Shown: positions 42,693 to 52,166, numbered from the stretch's first letter. The stretch is DNA of 63,294 nucleotides from JANNAV01 sp031384695 (GCA_031384695.1 JANNAV010000272.1:1-63294); one strand, 5' to 3'. Numbers and translations are program-made. Notes: generated by a model from the letters alone, not told the origin.

Positions 42693-45260
42693 ATGACCAA
42701 CGCCATCCGCCTTTCCGACTATCTTCCCTTTACCCATAATCTTGCGCAGGTGGGGCTTACCTTCCGGCTGGCCCCCAAGGCCACGCGGGTGCGCGCGCGG
42801 CTGGAGTTCACGCCAAACCCCGCCCGGCCCGGGGTGCATGATCTGCGGTTGGACGGCGAAAACCTGACGCTGATCGCCTGTGCGGTGGATGGGGTGGCGG
42901 TGCGGGTGGTGGCGGATGCGACCGGCCTGACGATACCGGCGGTGCTGCTGCCGCAGGCGGGATTCACGCTGGAAACCGAAGTGGAGATTGCGCCTGAGGG
43001 CAATACGGCACTTGAGGGCATCTATATGTCAAACGGCATGTATTGTTCGCAATGCGAGGCGGAGGGGTTTCGCAAGATCACCTTTTACCCTGACCGCCCC
43101 GATGTGATGGCGCGGTTCAAGGTGCGCGTTGAGGCTGATTTGCCGGTGCTTTTGTCCAATGGCAATCCGACGGGGCAAGGGCCGGGTTGGGCGGAATGGG
43201 ATGACCCATGGCCCAAGCCCGCCTATCTGTTTGCGCTGGTGGCGGGGGATCTGCTGGCGCATTCGCAGGGCTTTACCACCCGGTCGGGCCGCGAGGTTGA
43301 TCTGAACATCTGGGTGCGCAAAGGCGATGAGGGCCGCTGTGCCTATGCGATGGACAGCCTGATCCGGTCGATGCGCTGGGATGAGCAGGTTTATGGCCGC
43401 GAGTATGACTTGAACATTTTCAACATTGTGGCGGTGGATGATTTCAATATGGGGGCGATGGAGAATAAGGGATTAAACATTTTCAACTCCCGCTATGTTC
43501 TGGCCAGCGCGGACACCGCCACCGATGATGATTACGGCAATATCGAAGCGATCATCGCGCATGAGTATTTTCACAACTGGACAGGCAACCGCATCACCTG
43601 CCGGGACTGGTTTCAACTGTGTCTGAAGGAAGGGCTGACGGTGTTTCGCGATCAGCAATTCTCGGGCGACATGCGCAGCCGCGCGGTGCAGCGGATCGAG
43701 GACGTGATGCAACTGCGGGCGCGGCAGTTTCGCGAGGACGGCGGGCCGCTGGCGCATGCCGTCCGGCCTGACGCCTATATCGAGATCAATAATTTCTACA
43801 CGGCCACTGTGTATGAGAAGGGTGCCGAGGTAATCGGCATGCTCAAAAGGCTGGTGGGAGATGCGGATTACGCGCGGGCGCTGGACCTGTATTTTGAACG
43901 CCATGACGGCGATGCGGCGACGATCGAAGACTGGCTGAAGGTATTTGAGGATACCACCGGGCGCGATCTGGCGCAGTTCAAACGCTGGTACACCGATGCG
44001 GGCACGCCGCGGGTCAGTGTTTCGGAGGAATGGCAACCGCAGGCAACCGGCGGGCGTTTTGTGCTGACACTGGCGCAGTCCGCGCCGCCAACGCCGGGCC
44101 AGCCTGACAAAGCGCCACGGGTTATTCCGGTGGCGGTGGGGCTGTTGAACGCCAACGGCGACGAGGTGGTGGTGACGACCACGCTGGAGTTGACGGAAGC
44201 GCGGCAAAGCTTTGCGTTTGAGGGGCTGGCATCGCGGCCGGTTGCTTCGGTATTGCGCGGGTTTTCGGCACCGGTTGTGCTGGAGCGCGCGGTGAGTGCG
44301 CGCGACCGGGCGTTCCTGTTCGCGCATGACACCGACCCTTTCAATCGCTGGGAGGCGGGGCGGGCGCTGAGCAAAGAGGTGCTGGTGCAGATGATCACCG
44401 AAGATGCGGCGGTCAGCGATGATCTGCTGCGGGGGATGGTGCAGGTTGCCAGCGATGCGGCCCTTGACCCGGCGTTCCGGGCTTTGAGCTTGCGCTTGCC
44501 GAGCGAGGACGATCTGGCGGCGACGCTGCATGCGGGCGGGCATGTGCCTGATCCTGAACGGATTTATCAAAAGCGCCGCGTGCTGCATCTGGCGCTGGCC
44601 GGGGCGTTTGGGCCAAAGTTGGCGGAGCTTGAGGCGGAGATGCGGGTGGCGGGGCCCTATACGCCGGATGCCGGTGCGGCGGGCAAGCGGGCTTTGCGGC
44701 TGATGCTGCTTGCGTTAATGACGCGGCTGGACGGCGGCGATTCGGCGCGGGCGGCGTTCGCGGCGGCCGATAACATGACCGAAAGTTTTGGGTCATTGGG
44801 TATTCTTCTGGACAACGGCTCCGGCGAGGCGGAACTTGCCACGTTTTTCGCGCGCTGGTCGGGTGAGCGGTTGGTGATGGACAAGTGGTTCGCGGTGCAG
44901 GTGGCGCAGGCGGCACCTGACCGGGCCGCGGAAGTGATGCAGGCTTTGACCGCGCGCGAGGATTTCGGCTGGAAGAACCCCAACCGGTTCCGGTCGGTGG
45001 TTGGGGCGTTTACCGGCAATCATGCGGGGTTTCACCACGCCTCGGGTGCGGGATACCGGCTGTTGGCGGATTGGTTGCTGCGGCTTGATCCGGTGAACCC
45101 GCAAACAGCGGCGCGGATGTCGACCGCGTTCGAGACCTGGCCGAGGTATGACGGTGAGCGGCAGGCGATGATGCGCGCGGAACTGGCGCGTATTTTGGCG
45201 ACCGAAGGGCTGAGCCGGGATCTGGGGGAGATGGCGGGGCGGTTGCTTGGCGGGGCGTGA
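42693..45260 (+). CDS. pepN: Aminopeptidase N
   Basis: This is an 855-residue M1-family zinc peptidase. It has the substrate-anchoring NMGAMENKGLNIFN motif and the zinc site H290-E291-x2-H294 with E313 (HEYFHNWTGNR to CLKEGLTVF), followed by the catalytic tyrosine region and the DUF3458-type C-terminal domains of the proteobacterial PepN branch. It removes N-terminal residues from peptides in the cytoplasm. AGGAG (42683-42687) supports ATG 42693. It is separated by 68 bp from the operon upstream and converges on the next gene. Confidence 0.94.
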   Translation: MTNAIRLSDYLPFTHNLAQVGLTFRLAPKATRVRARLEFTPNPARPGVHDLRLDGENLTLIACAVDGVAVRVVADATGLTIPAVLLPQAGFTLETEVEIAPEGNTALEGIYMSNGMYCSQCEAEGFRKITFYPDRPDVMARFKVRVEADLPVLLSNGNPTGQGPGWAEWDDPWPKPAYLFALVAGDLLAHSQGFTTRSGREVDLNIWVRKGDEGRCAYAMDSLIRSMRWDEQVYGREYDLNIFNIVAVDDFNMGAMENKGLNIFNSRYVLASADTATDDDYGNIEAIIAHEYFHNWTGNRITCRDWFQLCLKEGLTVFRDQQFSGDMRSRAVQRIEDVMQLRARQFREDGGPLAHAVRPDAYIEINNFYTATVYEKGAEVIGMLKRLVGDADYARALDLYFERHDGDAATIEDWLKVFEDTTGRDLAQFKRWYTDAGTPRVSVSEEWQPQATGGRFVLTLAQSAPPTPGQPDKAPRVIPVAVGLLNANGDEVVVTTTLELTEARQSFAFEGLASRPVASVLRGFSAPVVLERAVSARDRAFLFAHDTDPFNRWEAGRALSKEVLVQMITEDAAVSDDLLRGMVQVASDAALDPAFRALSLRLPSEDDLAATLHAGGHVPDPERIYQKRRVLHLALAGAFGPKLAELEAEMRVAGPYTPDAGAAGKRALRLMLLALMTRLDGGDSARAAFAAADNMTESFGSLGILLDNGSGEAELATFFARWSGERLVMDKWFAVQVAQAAPDRAAEVMQALTAREDFGWKNPNRFRSVVGAFTGNHAGFHHASGAGYRLLADWLLRLDPVNPQTAARMSTAFETWPRYDGERQAMMRAELARILATEGLSRDLGEMAGRLLGGA

Positions 45261-45286
45261 CGCTGCGCACTGCAATGTGCAAGCCC

Positions 45287-45886
45287 CTATTGGCAATAGC
45301 TTTGCCGGCTGGTCCATGCAGCCATTTCGGCGCGTTTGGCGCGGTTTTTCAGGGGGGCCCAATCGCGCCCGATACCGCTGCCGCCGTTGCCTGCGACAAG
45401 ACCGTCGCGCCCTACTTGTGCGGCGACGATCTTGACCGCGCATTCCAGATTGGCGCCGCCGTCTTTCAGAGCGGCGCTTGAGCGCGCGGCGCAGCCGTAG
45501 TTGGCGGCGGTTTTGGGCGAGATTTGCATCAGCCCGACCCACCGGCCACCGCCGCCGGCCGCGCGCGGGTTCCACGAGCTTTCGTATTTGGCCACGGCCG
45601 ACAGCAGCCCGGCCCAGAATGCGCGGCGGTTTTGGATCGACGCCTTGGGGTAGGCGGGGCACCATGAAGTGATGTCGGAGGGGACGCGCGAAGCGAGTTT
45701 GGCGTCTTGACCGGCGATGGCGATCAGGCTGCGTTTGGTCCATTCCTGTGCTTCAGGCCGGTGATCCCAGCGCATGGCGGGCATCTGGCCGGACAGCATC
45801 GTTGAAAGGTCGGGCAATTTGACGGCGCTGCAGGCGGTCAGAATGACAGCGGCCAAAGCCAGAAGGGTGAGTGATTTTATCCGCAT
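45287..45886 (-). CDS. Lytic-transglycosylase-like lipoprotein
   Basis: This is a 199-residue protein beginning MRIKSLTLLALAAVILTAC, a lipoprotein leader with lipobox LTAC and a serine after the cysteine. The C-terminal half has the lysozyme-like SLT fold: AKYESSWNPRAA with the catalytic glutamate, then WVGLMQISPKTAANYGC. It likely cleaves peptidoglycan at the outer-membrane face. The ATG at 45886 is chosen because it gives the leader; the open frame extends further without plausible sequence. It converges on pepN and diverges from gatB. Confidence 0.82.
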   Translation of the reverse strand: MRIKSLTLLALAAVILTACSAVKLPDLSTMLSGQMPAMRWDHRPEAQEWTKRSLIAIAGQDAKLASRVPSDITSWCPAYPKASIQNRRAFWAGLLSAVAKYESSWNPRAAGGGGRWVGLMQISPKTAANYGCAARSSAALKDGGANLECAVKIVAAQVGRDGLVAGNGGSGIGRDWAPLKNRAKRAEMAAWTSRQSYCQ

Positions 45887-46062
45887 GCGTCCGTTCTGAG
45901 CAGCGCCCCGTCGGTGCGGGACCGCTGCTCTTTGCGGCGCGCGCGCTTTCAAGCAAGCTTTGCACGGCAATGGGCGCGAAAATCGGCAGCTTTCCGCCAC
46001 CCCGGCCCTTGCCCCGGCAGCAGGGCAACCTTAAAAAGACCACCTGAACGACGGAGGTTTCC

Positions 46063-47574
46063 ATGCTTGATCTGCACTACACCGCACCGGCGCCGAAGGT
46101 GATTTCGGGGGCAAAGCATGATTGGGAACTGGTGATCGGCATGGAAATTCATGCGCAGGTCGCCTCAAACGCCAAGCTGTTTTCGGGGGCATCGACGCAG
46201 GTTGGTGCCGAGCCGAACGCGCAGGTTGCCTTCGTGGACGCCGCCATGCCGGGGATGCTGCCGGTGATCAATGATTTCTGCGTGGAGCAGGCGGTGCGCA
46301 CCGGGTTGGGGTTGAAGGCCGCGATCAATCTGCACTCGGCGTTTGACCGGAAGAACTATTTTTATCCTGATTTGCCGCAGGGTTACCAGATTTCGCAGCT
46401 TTACCATCCGATCGTGGGCGAGGGCGAGGTGCTGGTGGAGGTGTCGCCGGGGGTGGGGCGGATCGTGCGGATCGAGCGGATTCATCTGGAGCAGGACGCG
46501 GGCAAGTCGATCCATGATATGGACCCCAACATGTCATTCGTGGATTTCAACCGCACCGGGGTTGCGCTGATGGAGATCGTGTCGCGGCCGGATATTCGCG
46601 GCCCGGAGGAGGCGGCGGCGTTTGTGGTAAAGCTGCGCCAGATCCTGCGCTATCTGGGTACTTGCGATGGCAATATGCAGAACGGCAATCTGCGGGCGGA
46701 TGTGAACGTATCGGTCTGCAGGCCGGGACAATATGAGAAATATCAGGCGAGCCAGGACTTTGGCCATCTTGGCACGCGGTGTGAGTTGAAGAACATGAAC
46801 TCGATGCGGTTCATCCAGTTGGCGATTGATTTTGAGGCGCGGCGGCAGATTGCCATTCTGGAGGATGGCGGCACCATCACACAGGAAACCCGGCTTTATG
46901 ATGCGGAGCGCAATGAGACGCGGTCCATGCGGTCCAAGGAAGAAGCGCATGATTACCGCTATTTCCCCTGCCCTGATCTTTTGCCGCTGGAGATCGAGCA
47001 GGCTTGGGTGGACGCGATTGCGCAAGCGATGCCGGAACTGCCGGATGCGAAGAAGGCGCGGTTCATGGGCGATTTCGGGCTGACGGATTATGATGCCAAC
47101 GTGCTGACCGCCGATCTGGAATCAGCCGCGTTTTTTGAGGCGGTGGCGCAGGGGCGTGACGGCAAGCAGGCGGCGAACTGGGTGATCAACGAGCTGTTTG
47201 GCCGGTTGAACCGGGAATCGCTTGGGATTGCCGATAGTCCCGTGAGTGCTTTGCAACTGGGCGGCGTGCTGGATCTGATCGGGTCGGGCGAGATTTCGGG
47301 CAAGATGGCCAAGGATCTGTTTGAGATTCTGTGGACCGAGGGCGGCATTCCGGCCGAGGTGGCAAGCGCGCGTGGCATGAAGCAGGTGACCGATACCGGT
47401 GCCATCGAGGCTGCGGTGGATGCGATGATCGCGGCCAACCCCGATCAGGTGGCAAAGGCGCGGGCCAATCCGAAACTGGCCGGTTGGTTCACCGGGCAGG
47501 TTCTGAAAGCCTCGGGTGGCAAGGCCAATCCGGCGGTTGTGGGCGAGATGGTGGCGCGCAAGCTGGGGCTGTGA
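46063..47574 (+). CDS. gatB: Aspartyl/glutamyl-tRNA amidotransferase subunit B
   Basis: This is a 503-residue GatB. The core is ELVIGMEIHAQVASNAKLFSGAS, the FDRKNYFYPDLPQGYQISQLYHPI block, EQDAGKSIHD, DFNRTGVALMEIVSRPD, and NLRADVNVSVCRPG, followed by EEAHDYRYFPCPDLLPL. The YqeY-like tail ends KASGGKANPAVVGEMVARKLGL. It transfers ammonia to mischarged tRNA-bound Glu or Asp, with GatA and GatC encoded elsewhere. GGAGG lies 7 nt before the ATG. Confidence 0.96.
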   Translation: MLDLHYTAPAPKVISGAKHDWELVIGMEIHAQVASNAKLFSGASTQVGAEPNAQVAFVDAAMPGMLPVINDFCVEQAVRTGLGLKAAINLHSAFDRKNYFYPDLPQGYQISQLYHPIVGEGEVLVEVSPGVGRIVRIERIHLEQDAGKSIHDMDPNMSFVDFNRTGVALMEIVSRPDIRGPEEAAAFVVKLRQILRYLGTCDGNMQNGNLRADVNVSVCRPGQYEKYQASQDFGHLGTRCELKNMNSMRFIQLAIDFEARRQIAILEDGGTITQETRLYDAERNETRSMRSKEEAHDYRYFPCPDLLPLEIEQAWVDAIAQAMPELPDAKKARFMGDFGLTDYDANVLTADLESAAFFEAVAQGRDGKQAANWVINELFGRLNRESLGIADSPVSALQLGGVLDLIGSGEISGKMAKDLFEILWTEGGIPAEVASARGMKQVTDTGAIEAAVDAMIAANPDQVAKARANPKLAGWFTGQVLKASGGKANPAVVGEMVARKLGL

Positions 47575-47579
47575 AGGCG

Positions 47580-48371
47580 TCAGATCGGCAGGCGCACGAG
47601 ATGGGTCCAGGTTCCGGGGCTGGTGAGGGTGAAGGCGCGGTCGGAGGTGGCGCAGACGCCCAGATCGGTATCGCGGGCCTCGATGATCGCGCCGTCTTTG
47701 GTGACAAAACCGATGTGGTGATCTTGTTTGATCAGGATATCGCCGTCCAGTAGCTGGGCTGGTTTGCTGGTGGCAAGTTCAAAAACCGTGCCGCCGGCGG
47801 GATTGTTCGGTGATTTCCGCCAGAGGTCGATGCCAAGCTGCATCACCGTGCCGGTCGCCTCCCAGATGCAAAAGCTGATGAAGCCGACGCAATCGAAGTG
47901 CCGGATGCCGGTGCAGGCCTCGCCCCAGACCAGCAGGCCGTTGATATCGCCGCCGGGGCCGGGGCCGAAAGCGCGGCGCGGGGTGTAGAACTTGGCGAAA
48001 TAGCGGTCTTCGGACGGGGGGACGCTGTAGGTTGCCGCAGCGTCCAGCGCTTTGAGTTTGGCGAGGTAGCCTGTCAGGTCTTCGTCATTCGGATGCGCCA
48101 CACGGCCACCGGGATAGGTTTTGTAATTGCCGGCGCAAACGCAGTATTTGTTGATCGTCATCTGGGCGGCGTAGACTGCGAGGTTCTTGCGCGGATCGGT
48201 GTGGCGGTTCGGGTTCATCTGATCGGCGGAATAGATCAGGTTGACACCGCCCTTGCGGCAAGGGCAGCCGTCATCCTTGCCCGGTGTGGCACCGTAGCCG
48301 CCGTTGATGTAGTGGCTGCCGATGTAGGACCGCGCGCTGGCGATCACCTTGATGCCGGTTTCTGGCTTCAT
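47580..48371 (-). CDS. NlpC/P60-like putative peptidase or amidase
   Basis: This is a 263-residue protein without a signal peptide. A cysteine in RHFDCVGFISFCIW and a histidine in DILIKQDHHIGFV match the Cys-His pair of the NlpC/P60 and CHAP superfamily, preceded by a long N-terminal region with four to five further cysteines (DGCPCRKG, KYCVCAG). It may act on peptidoglycan peptides or a small amide. I do not recognise a named family. It ends six bases from the gatB stop, tail to tail. Confidence 0.6.
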   Translation of the reverse strand: MKPETGIKVIASARSYIGSHYINGGYGATPGKDDGCPCRKGGVNLIYSADQMNPNRHTDPRKNLAVYAAQMTINKYCVCAGNYKTYPGGRVAHPNDEDLTGYLAKLKALDAAATYSVPPSEDRYFAKFYTPRRAFGPGPGGDINGLLVWGEACTGIRHFDCVGFISFCIWEATGTVMQLGIDLWRKSPNNPAGGTVFELATSKPAQLLDGDILIKQDHHIGFVTKDGAIIEARDTDLGVCATSDRAFTLTSPGTWTHLVRLPI

Positions 48372-48710
48372 TCTGGATATGTCCTTTGCGGGAAAAACTT
48401 CGGGACGAAAAACTGGTGCGGTGCAGCAGCGGTATTGGCGGGCGAATGGCGAAAACTACAGCGTTTTGAATTTGATCTGGATCAGCAGATCAAATGCAAA
48501 ACGCAACATTCCCGGCGTTTGGCCTGTCTTGGTTTGCCTTCAATCTGATTCAGATTGATGGCAAACGACGTTAGCATGCCGGGGCGAATGTGAGAACAGC
48601 TATTCGGGGGAGGGCGGTTGAAAATGGCGCAAAGGCGGCTGGGGTGAAATCTGACCTTCCCCATCGTCCCCGAATCCCGTTATCATGGATGCTTCGAGCC
48701 GGAGAGCCTC
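48372..48710. other. Intergenic region with a palindromic repeat element
   Basis: This is 339 bp between divergent genes. Positions 48463-48566 hold the two-hairpin repeat described separately. The flanks (48372-48462 and 48567-48710) show no open reading frame of note, no RNA gene and no clear promoter. Confidence 0.6.
48463..48566 (+). repeat. Two-hairpin palindromic repeat, copy 1
   Basis: The first hairpin has arms TTTGATCTG and CAGATCAAA around the loop GATCAG, extended by AT-rich flanks. The second has arms GTTTGCCTTCAATC (48532-48545) and GATTGATGGCAAAC (48553-48566) with one mismatch and the loop TGATTCA. Bases 48463-48545 match 63211-63294 with one substitution and one inserted C. 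This is a REP-like intergenic element. Confidence 0.85.
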
Positions 48711-49109
48711 ATGACGCGTTATGAATTCAAAGTTGTCCCTGCGCCCACACGCGGTGAAAAATCGCGGGCGGCGAAAACCACGTCCGAGCGGTTTGCGCTT
48801 GCCCTGACCAATCTGATGAACGAGCTGGGGCGTGAGGGGTGGGATTATGTCCGGGCCGATACCCTGCCGGTGGATGAACGCGCGGGGTTCACCGGCACCA
48901 AGACCAGTTTTCAGAACATGCTGGTGTTTCGCCGGGTGATCGAGGCGGGGCACGAGTTTGGGCGCGACTCTGGGCGCGACTCTGGGTCGGGGGTGCTTTC
49001 GGCAGCAGAGCCGGTTTTGGCGCCGGGGCCGCGCCTTGGGGCGGCGGAGTACCCCGAGGGTTTGGCGCCTGCGCTGGGCCCGGCCAATCCGCGGCTCGCG
49101 GCTGAGTGA
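48711..49109 (+). CDS. DUF4177-domain protein
   Basis: This is a 132-residue protein. The first 80 residues (MTRYEFKVVPAPTRGEKSR, LMNELGREGWDYVRADTLP, FTGTKTSFQNMLVFRR) match the DUF4177 family of small proteins of unknown function. The remaining 50 residues are low-complexity, rich in A, G, P and L, and begin with GRDSGRDSG, made by a 12-bp duplication at 48960-48983. ATG 48711 directly follows GAGCCTC; a strong ribosome-binding site is not obvious. Confidence 0.75.
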   Translation: MTRYEFKVVPAPTRGEKSRAAKTTSERFALALTNLMNELGREGWDYVRADTLPVDERAGFTGTKTSFQNMLVFRRVIEAGHEFGRDSGRDSGSGVLSAAEPVLAPGPRLGAAEYPEGLAPALGPANPRLAAE

Positions 49110-49126
49110 ACAGCTTGGGCGCATGA

Positions 49127-50233
49127 TCAGGCGTTTGCGGTCGCAAGCGCCTGCGGCAGTGCTTGGGCAAAAGCCTGCATCGCGGCGGCGTCACCAAGGC
49201 TGACACGGATGCAGCGGTCAAGCGGTGCCACCGCCGGCATGCGCACGAAGATATCGCGCGCGGCGAGTTCGCGCAGCACGCGGCGGGCGAAGGTGCCATC
49301 TTTGCCGCAATCGAGGGTGACGAAGTTGGTGGCGGATGGCAGCGGGATCAGGCCGTTCGCCCGCGCGATATCGCCAAGGGCGGTGCGCGCAGCTTGGGTG
49401 AGCGCGCGGATGCGCGGCAGATGCGCGGTATCGGCCAAGGCGGCGAGCGCGCCCGTCTGTACCACGCGTCCAACGCCGAAATGGTTGCGCACCTTGTCGA
49501 ACGCCAGTGCCAATGGGGCGGCGCAGACCGCGTAGCCCACCCGCGCCCCTGCCATGCCATGGGCTTTGGAAAAAGTGCGCAGGCGGATCACGCGCGGATC
49601 GAAGGCGTCGATGCGGGCGGCGGTGCCCGCAGGCGCCAGATCAACATAGGCCTCGTCCAACACCAGCAGGGTGCCTTCGGGAAGCGCTTTGATCATCGCC
49701 TCGATGGTGGTGCCGGGGTGGTGGCTGCCCATCGGATTATCAGGATTGGCGAGGTAAAGCAGTTTGGCATCAACCTGGCGCGCAAGGGCAAGCAGGGCCT
49801 CGGGGTGCTCGTGGTTTTCAAGGTAGGGGGCGAAATGTGCCACGCCCGCGAAGCCGGTGACGTGGAAGTTGAAGGTGGGATAGGCGCCGCGCGAGGTGAC
49901 AACGGTATCGCCCGCTGTGATCAGCAGGCGGCAGAGCAGGCCAAGCAGGCCGTCAATCCCTTCGCCCACAACGATATTTTCGGCATCTACGCCGTGCAGG
50001 GCCGCGAGGGCCTGCTTGAGGTCATGGCATTCAGGATCACCGTACATCCAGACATCTGCGGCGGCCTTTTGCATGGCGGCAACCGCCAGTGGCGAGGGGC
50101 CGAACAGGGATTCGTTGGCACCAAGCCGGGCGCGGAAGGGGCGGCCAGCCAAACGCTCGGCTGTTTCCGGGCCAATGAAGGGCACCGTTGCGGGCAGCGA
50201 GGCGGCAAGATCGGTGAAGCGGGGCGTTTTCAT
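49127..50233 (-). CDS. HisC-like PLP aminotransferase
   Basis: This is a 368-residue fold-type I aminotransferase of the histidinol-phosphate aminotransferase group. It shows LGANESLFGPSP at the N-terminus, VGEGIDGLLGLL, LANPDNPMGSHH, LVLDEAYVDLAP, and the PLP lysine in RTFSKAHGMAGARVGYAV. The fold and motifs are good, but no other his genes lie nearby, so another substrate (an aromatic or other amino acid) is quite possible. It converges with the DUF4177 gene and lies 54 bp from xdhC on the same strand. Confidence 0.82.
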   Translation of the reverse strand: MKTPRFTDLAASLPATVPFIGPETAERLAGRPFRARLGANESLFGPSPLAVAAMQKAAADVWMYGDPECHDLKQALAALHGVDAENIVVGEGIDGLLGLLCRLLITAGDTVVTSRGAYPTFNFHVTGFAGVAHFAPYLENHEHPEALLALARQVDAKLLYLANPDNPMGSHHPGTTIEAMIKALPEGTLLVLDEAYVDLAPAGTAARIDAFDPRVIRLRTFSKAHGMAGARVGYAVCAAPLALAFDKVRNHFGVGRVVQTGALAALADTAHLPRIRALTQAARTALGDIARANGLIPLPSATNFVTLDCGKDGTFARRVLRELAARDIFVRMPAVAPLDRCIRVSLGDAAAMQAFAQALPQALATANA

Positions 50234-50287
50234 CTGCGGAATTGAGCCTGAAAGCCGGGCGCAGGCAAGAGGCGTTTTTGCCGGGTG

Positions 50288-51244
50288 CTACCCTTGCCTG
50301 CGCTGTGCGGCGGCACGCTCGGCCTCGGCCAGAATCTCGGCCAGAACCGATACGGCGAGGGTTTTGGGATCGCGGGCGGAGGGGATCAGGCCGATCGGGC
50401 CGCGCAACCGGTGCAACTGATCGGGGGCCGCGCCAAGCGCCGCCAGCATGGCTTTGCGTGCGTCCGCCACCCGGCGGCTGCCTTGTGCGCCGATGTAGAA
50501 CGCGTCGGAAGCAAGGCAGCGTTGCAGCAGGGGCGGTTCCCAATCGTGATCATGAAAGAACAGGGTGACGGCGGTGCGGGCATCAATCGTCAGATCCTCG
50601 GGAAGCATCGGGCCCGGGATCATCCGGGTGGTGCAGCCGAGGGCCTGCCCGAACTCGAGCGTCTGGGGTTCCGGCGACAGCAACAGGTGATCATAGCCCG
50701 AAGCGTTGACCAGACCGGCGAAATACGCAGCCTCGGGCCCTTTGCCCAGCACGACAAACCGCAGGGGCGGCAGCATTTCAACCACCACCGTGCCGTGATT
50801 GGTTGCGGTTGGGTGGGGTGCAATCAGCGTCATGCGATGTTCGGCATCGAACTGAATGGCGAAGGGCGCGCGCCGGTTCCGGCGGGCCGCGATATCGTCG
50901 ATGATCTGTGCGGGCGGATTTGGATAAAGCGCTATGTCCAATGCCCCGCCGCATGGCAGTCTGATATCCATGAACGGCGAGCCGGCGCCATAGCGCAGGG
51001 TGCGGGCGCGCCCTTCGGCCAGCGCCAGTTTTGCGTGCAAGGCAAGGTCGGCTTCGATGCAGCCGGATGACAGGGCGCCTGCGTAGGTGCCGGAGGCAAA
51101 GAAAGCCATCATGGTGCCGACGCTGCGGTAGGCGGGCCCCTCGATGCCGGTGATCACGGCAAGGACGGCGGCCTCGGTGCTTTGCCCGATGGCGGTGAGC
51201 GCGTCGCGGGCCGCAGGGTGCAGATCGGCATTGTCGGGGCGCAT
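50288..51244 (-). CDS. XdhC/CoxF-family molybdoenzyme maturation protein
   Basis: This is a 318-residue protein. The N-terminal domain has YRSVGTMMAFFASGTYAG-ALSSGCIE (the XdhC GxxxxGCxE pattern), and the C-terminal Rossmann-like part has RFVVLGKGPEAAYFAGL and FYIGAQGSRRVADARK. XdhC-type proteins bind molybdenum cofactor and insert it, sulfurated, into xanthine- or CO-dehydrogenase-type enzymes. It is divergent from coxG-coxS-coxL-coxM, which encode such an enzyme, making a functional link likely. Confidence 0.85.
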   Translation of the reverse strand: MRPDNADLHPAARDALTAIGQSTEAAVLAVITGIEGPAYRSVGTMMAFFASGTYAGALSSGCIEADLALHAKLALAEGRARTLRYGAGSPFMDIRLPCGGALDIALYPNPPAQIIDDIAARRNRRAPFAIQFDAEHRMTLIAPHPTATNHGTVVVEMLPPLRFVVLGKGPEAAYFAGLVNASGYDHLLLSPEPQTLEFGQALGCTTRMIPGPMLPEDLTIDARTAVTLFFHDHDWEPPLLQRCLASDAFYIGAQGSRRVADARKAMLAALGAAPDQLHRLRGPIGLIPSARDPKTLAVSVLAEILAEAERAAAQRRQG

Positions 51245-51595
51245 CGTTCGGGGTGTCCACTTGGAGTAAAGGCGGGACTACGGTGCCGCCGGAAGGCAAT
51301 GGGTTGCAGGGATTATAGCCTGTGCGCGCGGCCGAGAACAGCCGGACTTGTGGCGGGCATGAAAGGGCTGCCTTCGGGACGCGTGGGGATGCTGGAGGGG
51401 TAGGAGGGGACACCGGAAAGAAAACAATAAAGCGGTTCAGGTTCAAATGGAATCGGAAATCGCTGCCTCTCGTTGCACTCGAACGCGTTTTCCGATGTTC
51501 TTGTTTCCAACAAAACCTGAACCGCTCTAATGGCAACTTGACCGGTGGCTGACCCGCCGTTACCCCTGTGTGATGCGGTTCGTTCGGGAGGCGAT
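51245..51595. other. Divergent intergenic region between xdhC and coxG
   Basis: This is 351 bp holding promoters for both directions. It contains the large hairpin element at 51431-51526. Outside that, no RNA gene, no conserved operator and no convincing -35/-10 pair could be picked by eye. Confidence 0.5.
51431..51526. repeat. Long imperfect hairpin element
   Basis: Arms AGCGGTTCAGGTT (51431-51443) and AACCTGAACCGCT (51514-51526) are perfectly complementary over 13 bp. Inside them ATCGGAAA (51452-51459) pairs with TTTCCGAT (51489-51496). It looks like a second kind of intergenic palindromic element. The outer sequence AGAGCGG (reverse strand of 51522-51528) also starts the hairpin at 63054. 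Confidence 0.75.
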
Positions 51596-52132
51596 ATGCA
51601 ACTTTCTGCGGCGCGCGATATCATGGCGGAACCGGCGGTCGTCTGGGCCGCGATCCTTGATCCTGCGGTTCTGATGCTGTGCGTTCCGGGGTGTGAAAGC
51701 ATGACCGGCAGCGTTGAGGCCGGGTTCGAGGCGGTTGTGGTGCAAAAGATCGGCCCGGTCAGTGCGCGGTTCACCGGAGTTGTGACCATTTCGGATATGG
51801 TGCCGGGCCAATCGCTTCAGATCAATGGTGAAGGCAAGGGCGGTGCCGCGGGATTTGCCAAAGGCGGCGCGAAGGTTACATTCACAAAGACAGATGGTGG
51901 TACGCGGCTTGACTACGAGGTTGAGGCGCGGGTTGGCGGCAAGATAGCGCAGCTTGGTTCGCGGTTGATCGACAGCTTTGCCAAGAAGATGGCGGATGAG
52001 TTTTTCGCGCGTTTTCAACAGCATATCGAAGGGCCGGCGCCCGAAAGTCTTGCCGCAGCCGGGGGGGAAGCGGCTGAGGGTGAGGGTGAAGGGGAAGAAA
52101 AGAAGGGTTGGTTCAGACGTATCATCGGCTAA
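51596..52132 (+). CDS. coxG: CoxG-like SRPBCC-family protein
   Basis: This is a 178-residue protein of the carbon monoxide dehydrogenase subunit G family (START-like lipid- or ligand-binding fold): AEPAVVWAAILDPAVLMLCVPGCESM, then VSARFTGVVTISD, and LDYEVEARVGGKIAQLGSRLID. The C-terminal tail is acidic (EGEGEGEE) and then basic-hydrophobic (KKGWFRRIIG), perhaps membrane-associating. GGGAGG just upstream supports ATG 51596. CoxG is thought to help recruit CO dehydrogenase to the membrane. It starts the cox operon. Confidence 0.85.
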   Translation: MQLSAARDIMAEPAVVWAAILDPAVLMLCVPGCESMTGSVEAGFEAVVVQKIGPVSARFTGVVTISDMVPGQSLQINGEGKGGAAGFAKGGAKVTFTKTDGGTRLDYEVEARVGGKIAQLGSRLIDSFAKKMADEFFARFQQHIEGPAPESLAAAGGEAAEGEGEGEEKKGWFRRIIG

Positions 52133-52166
52133 CCCAGGCAAAAAGACGTACCAAGGGAGGAAGATC

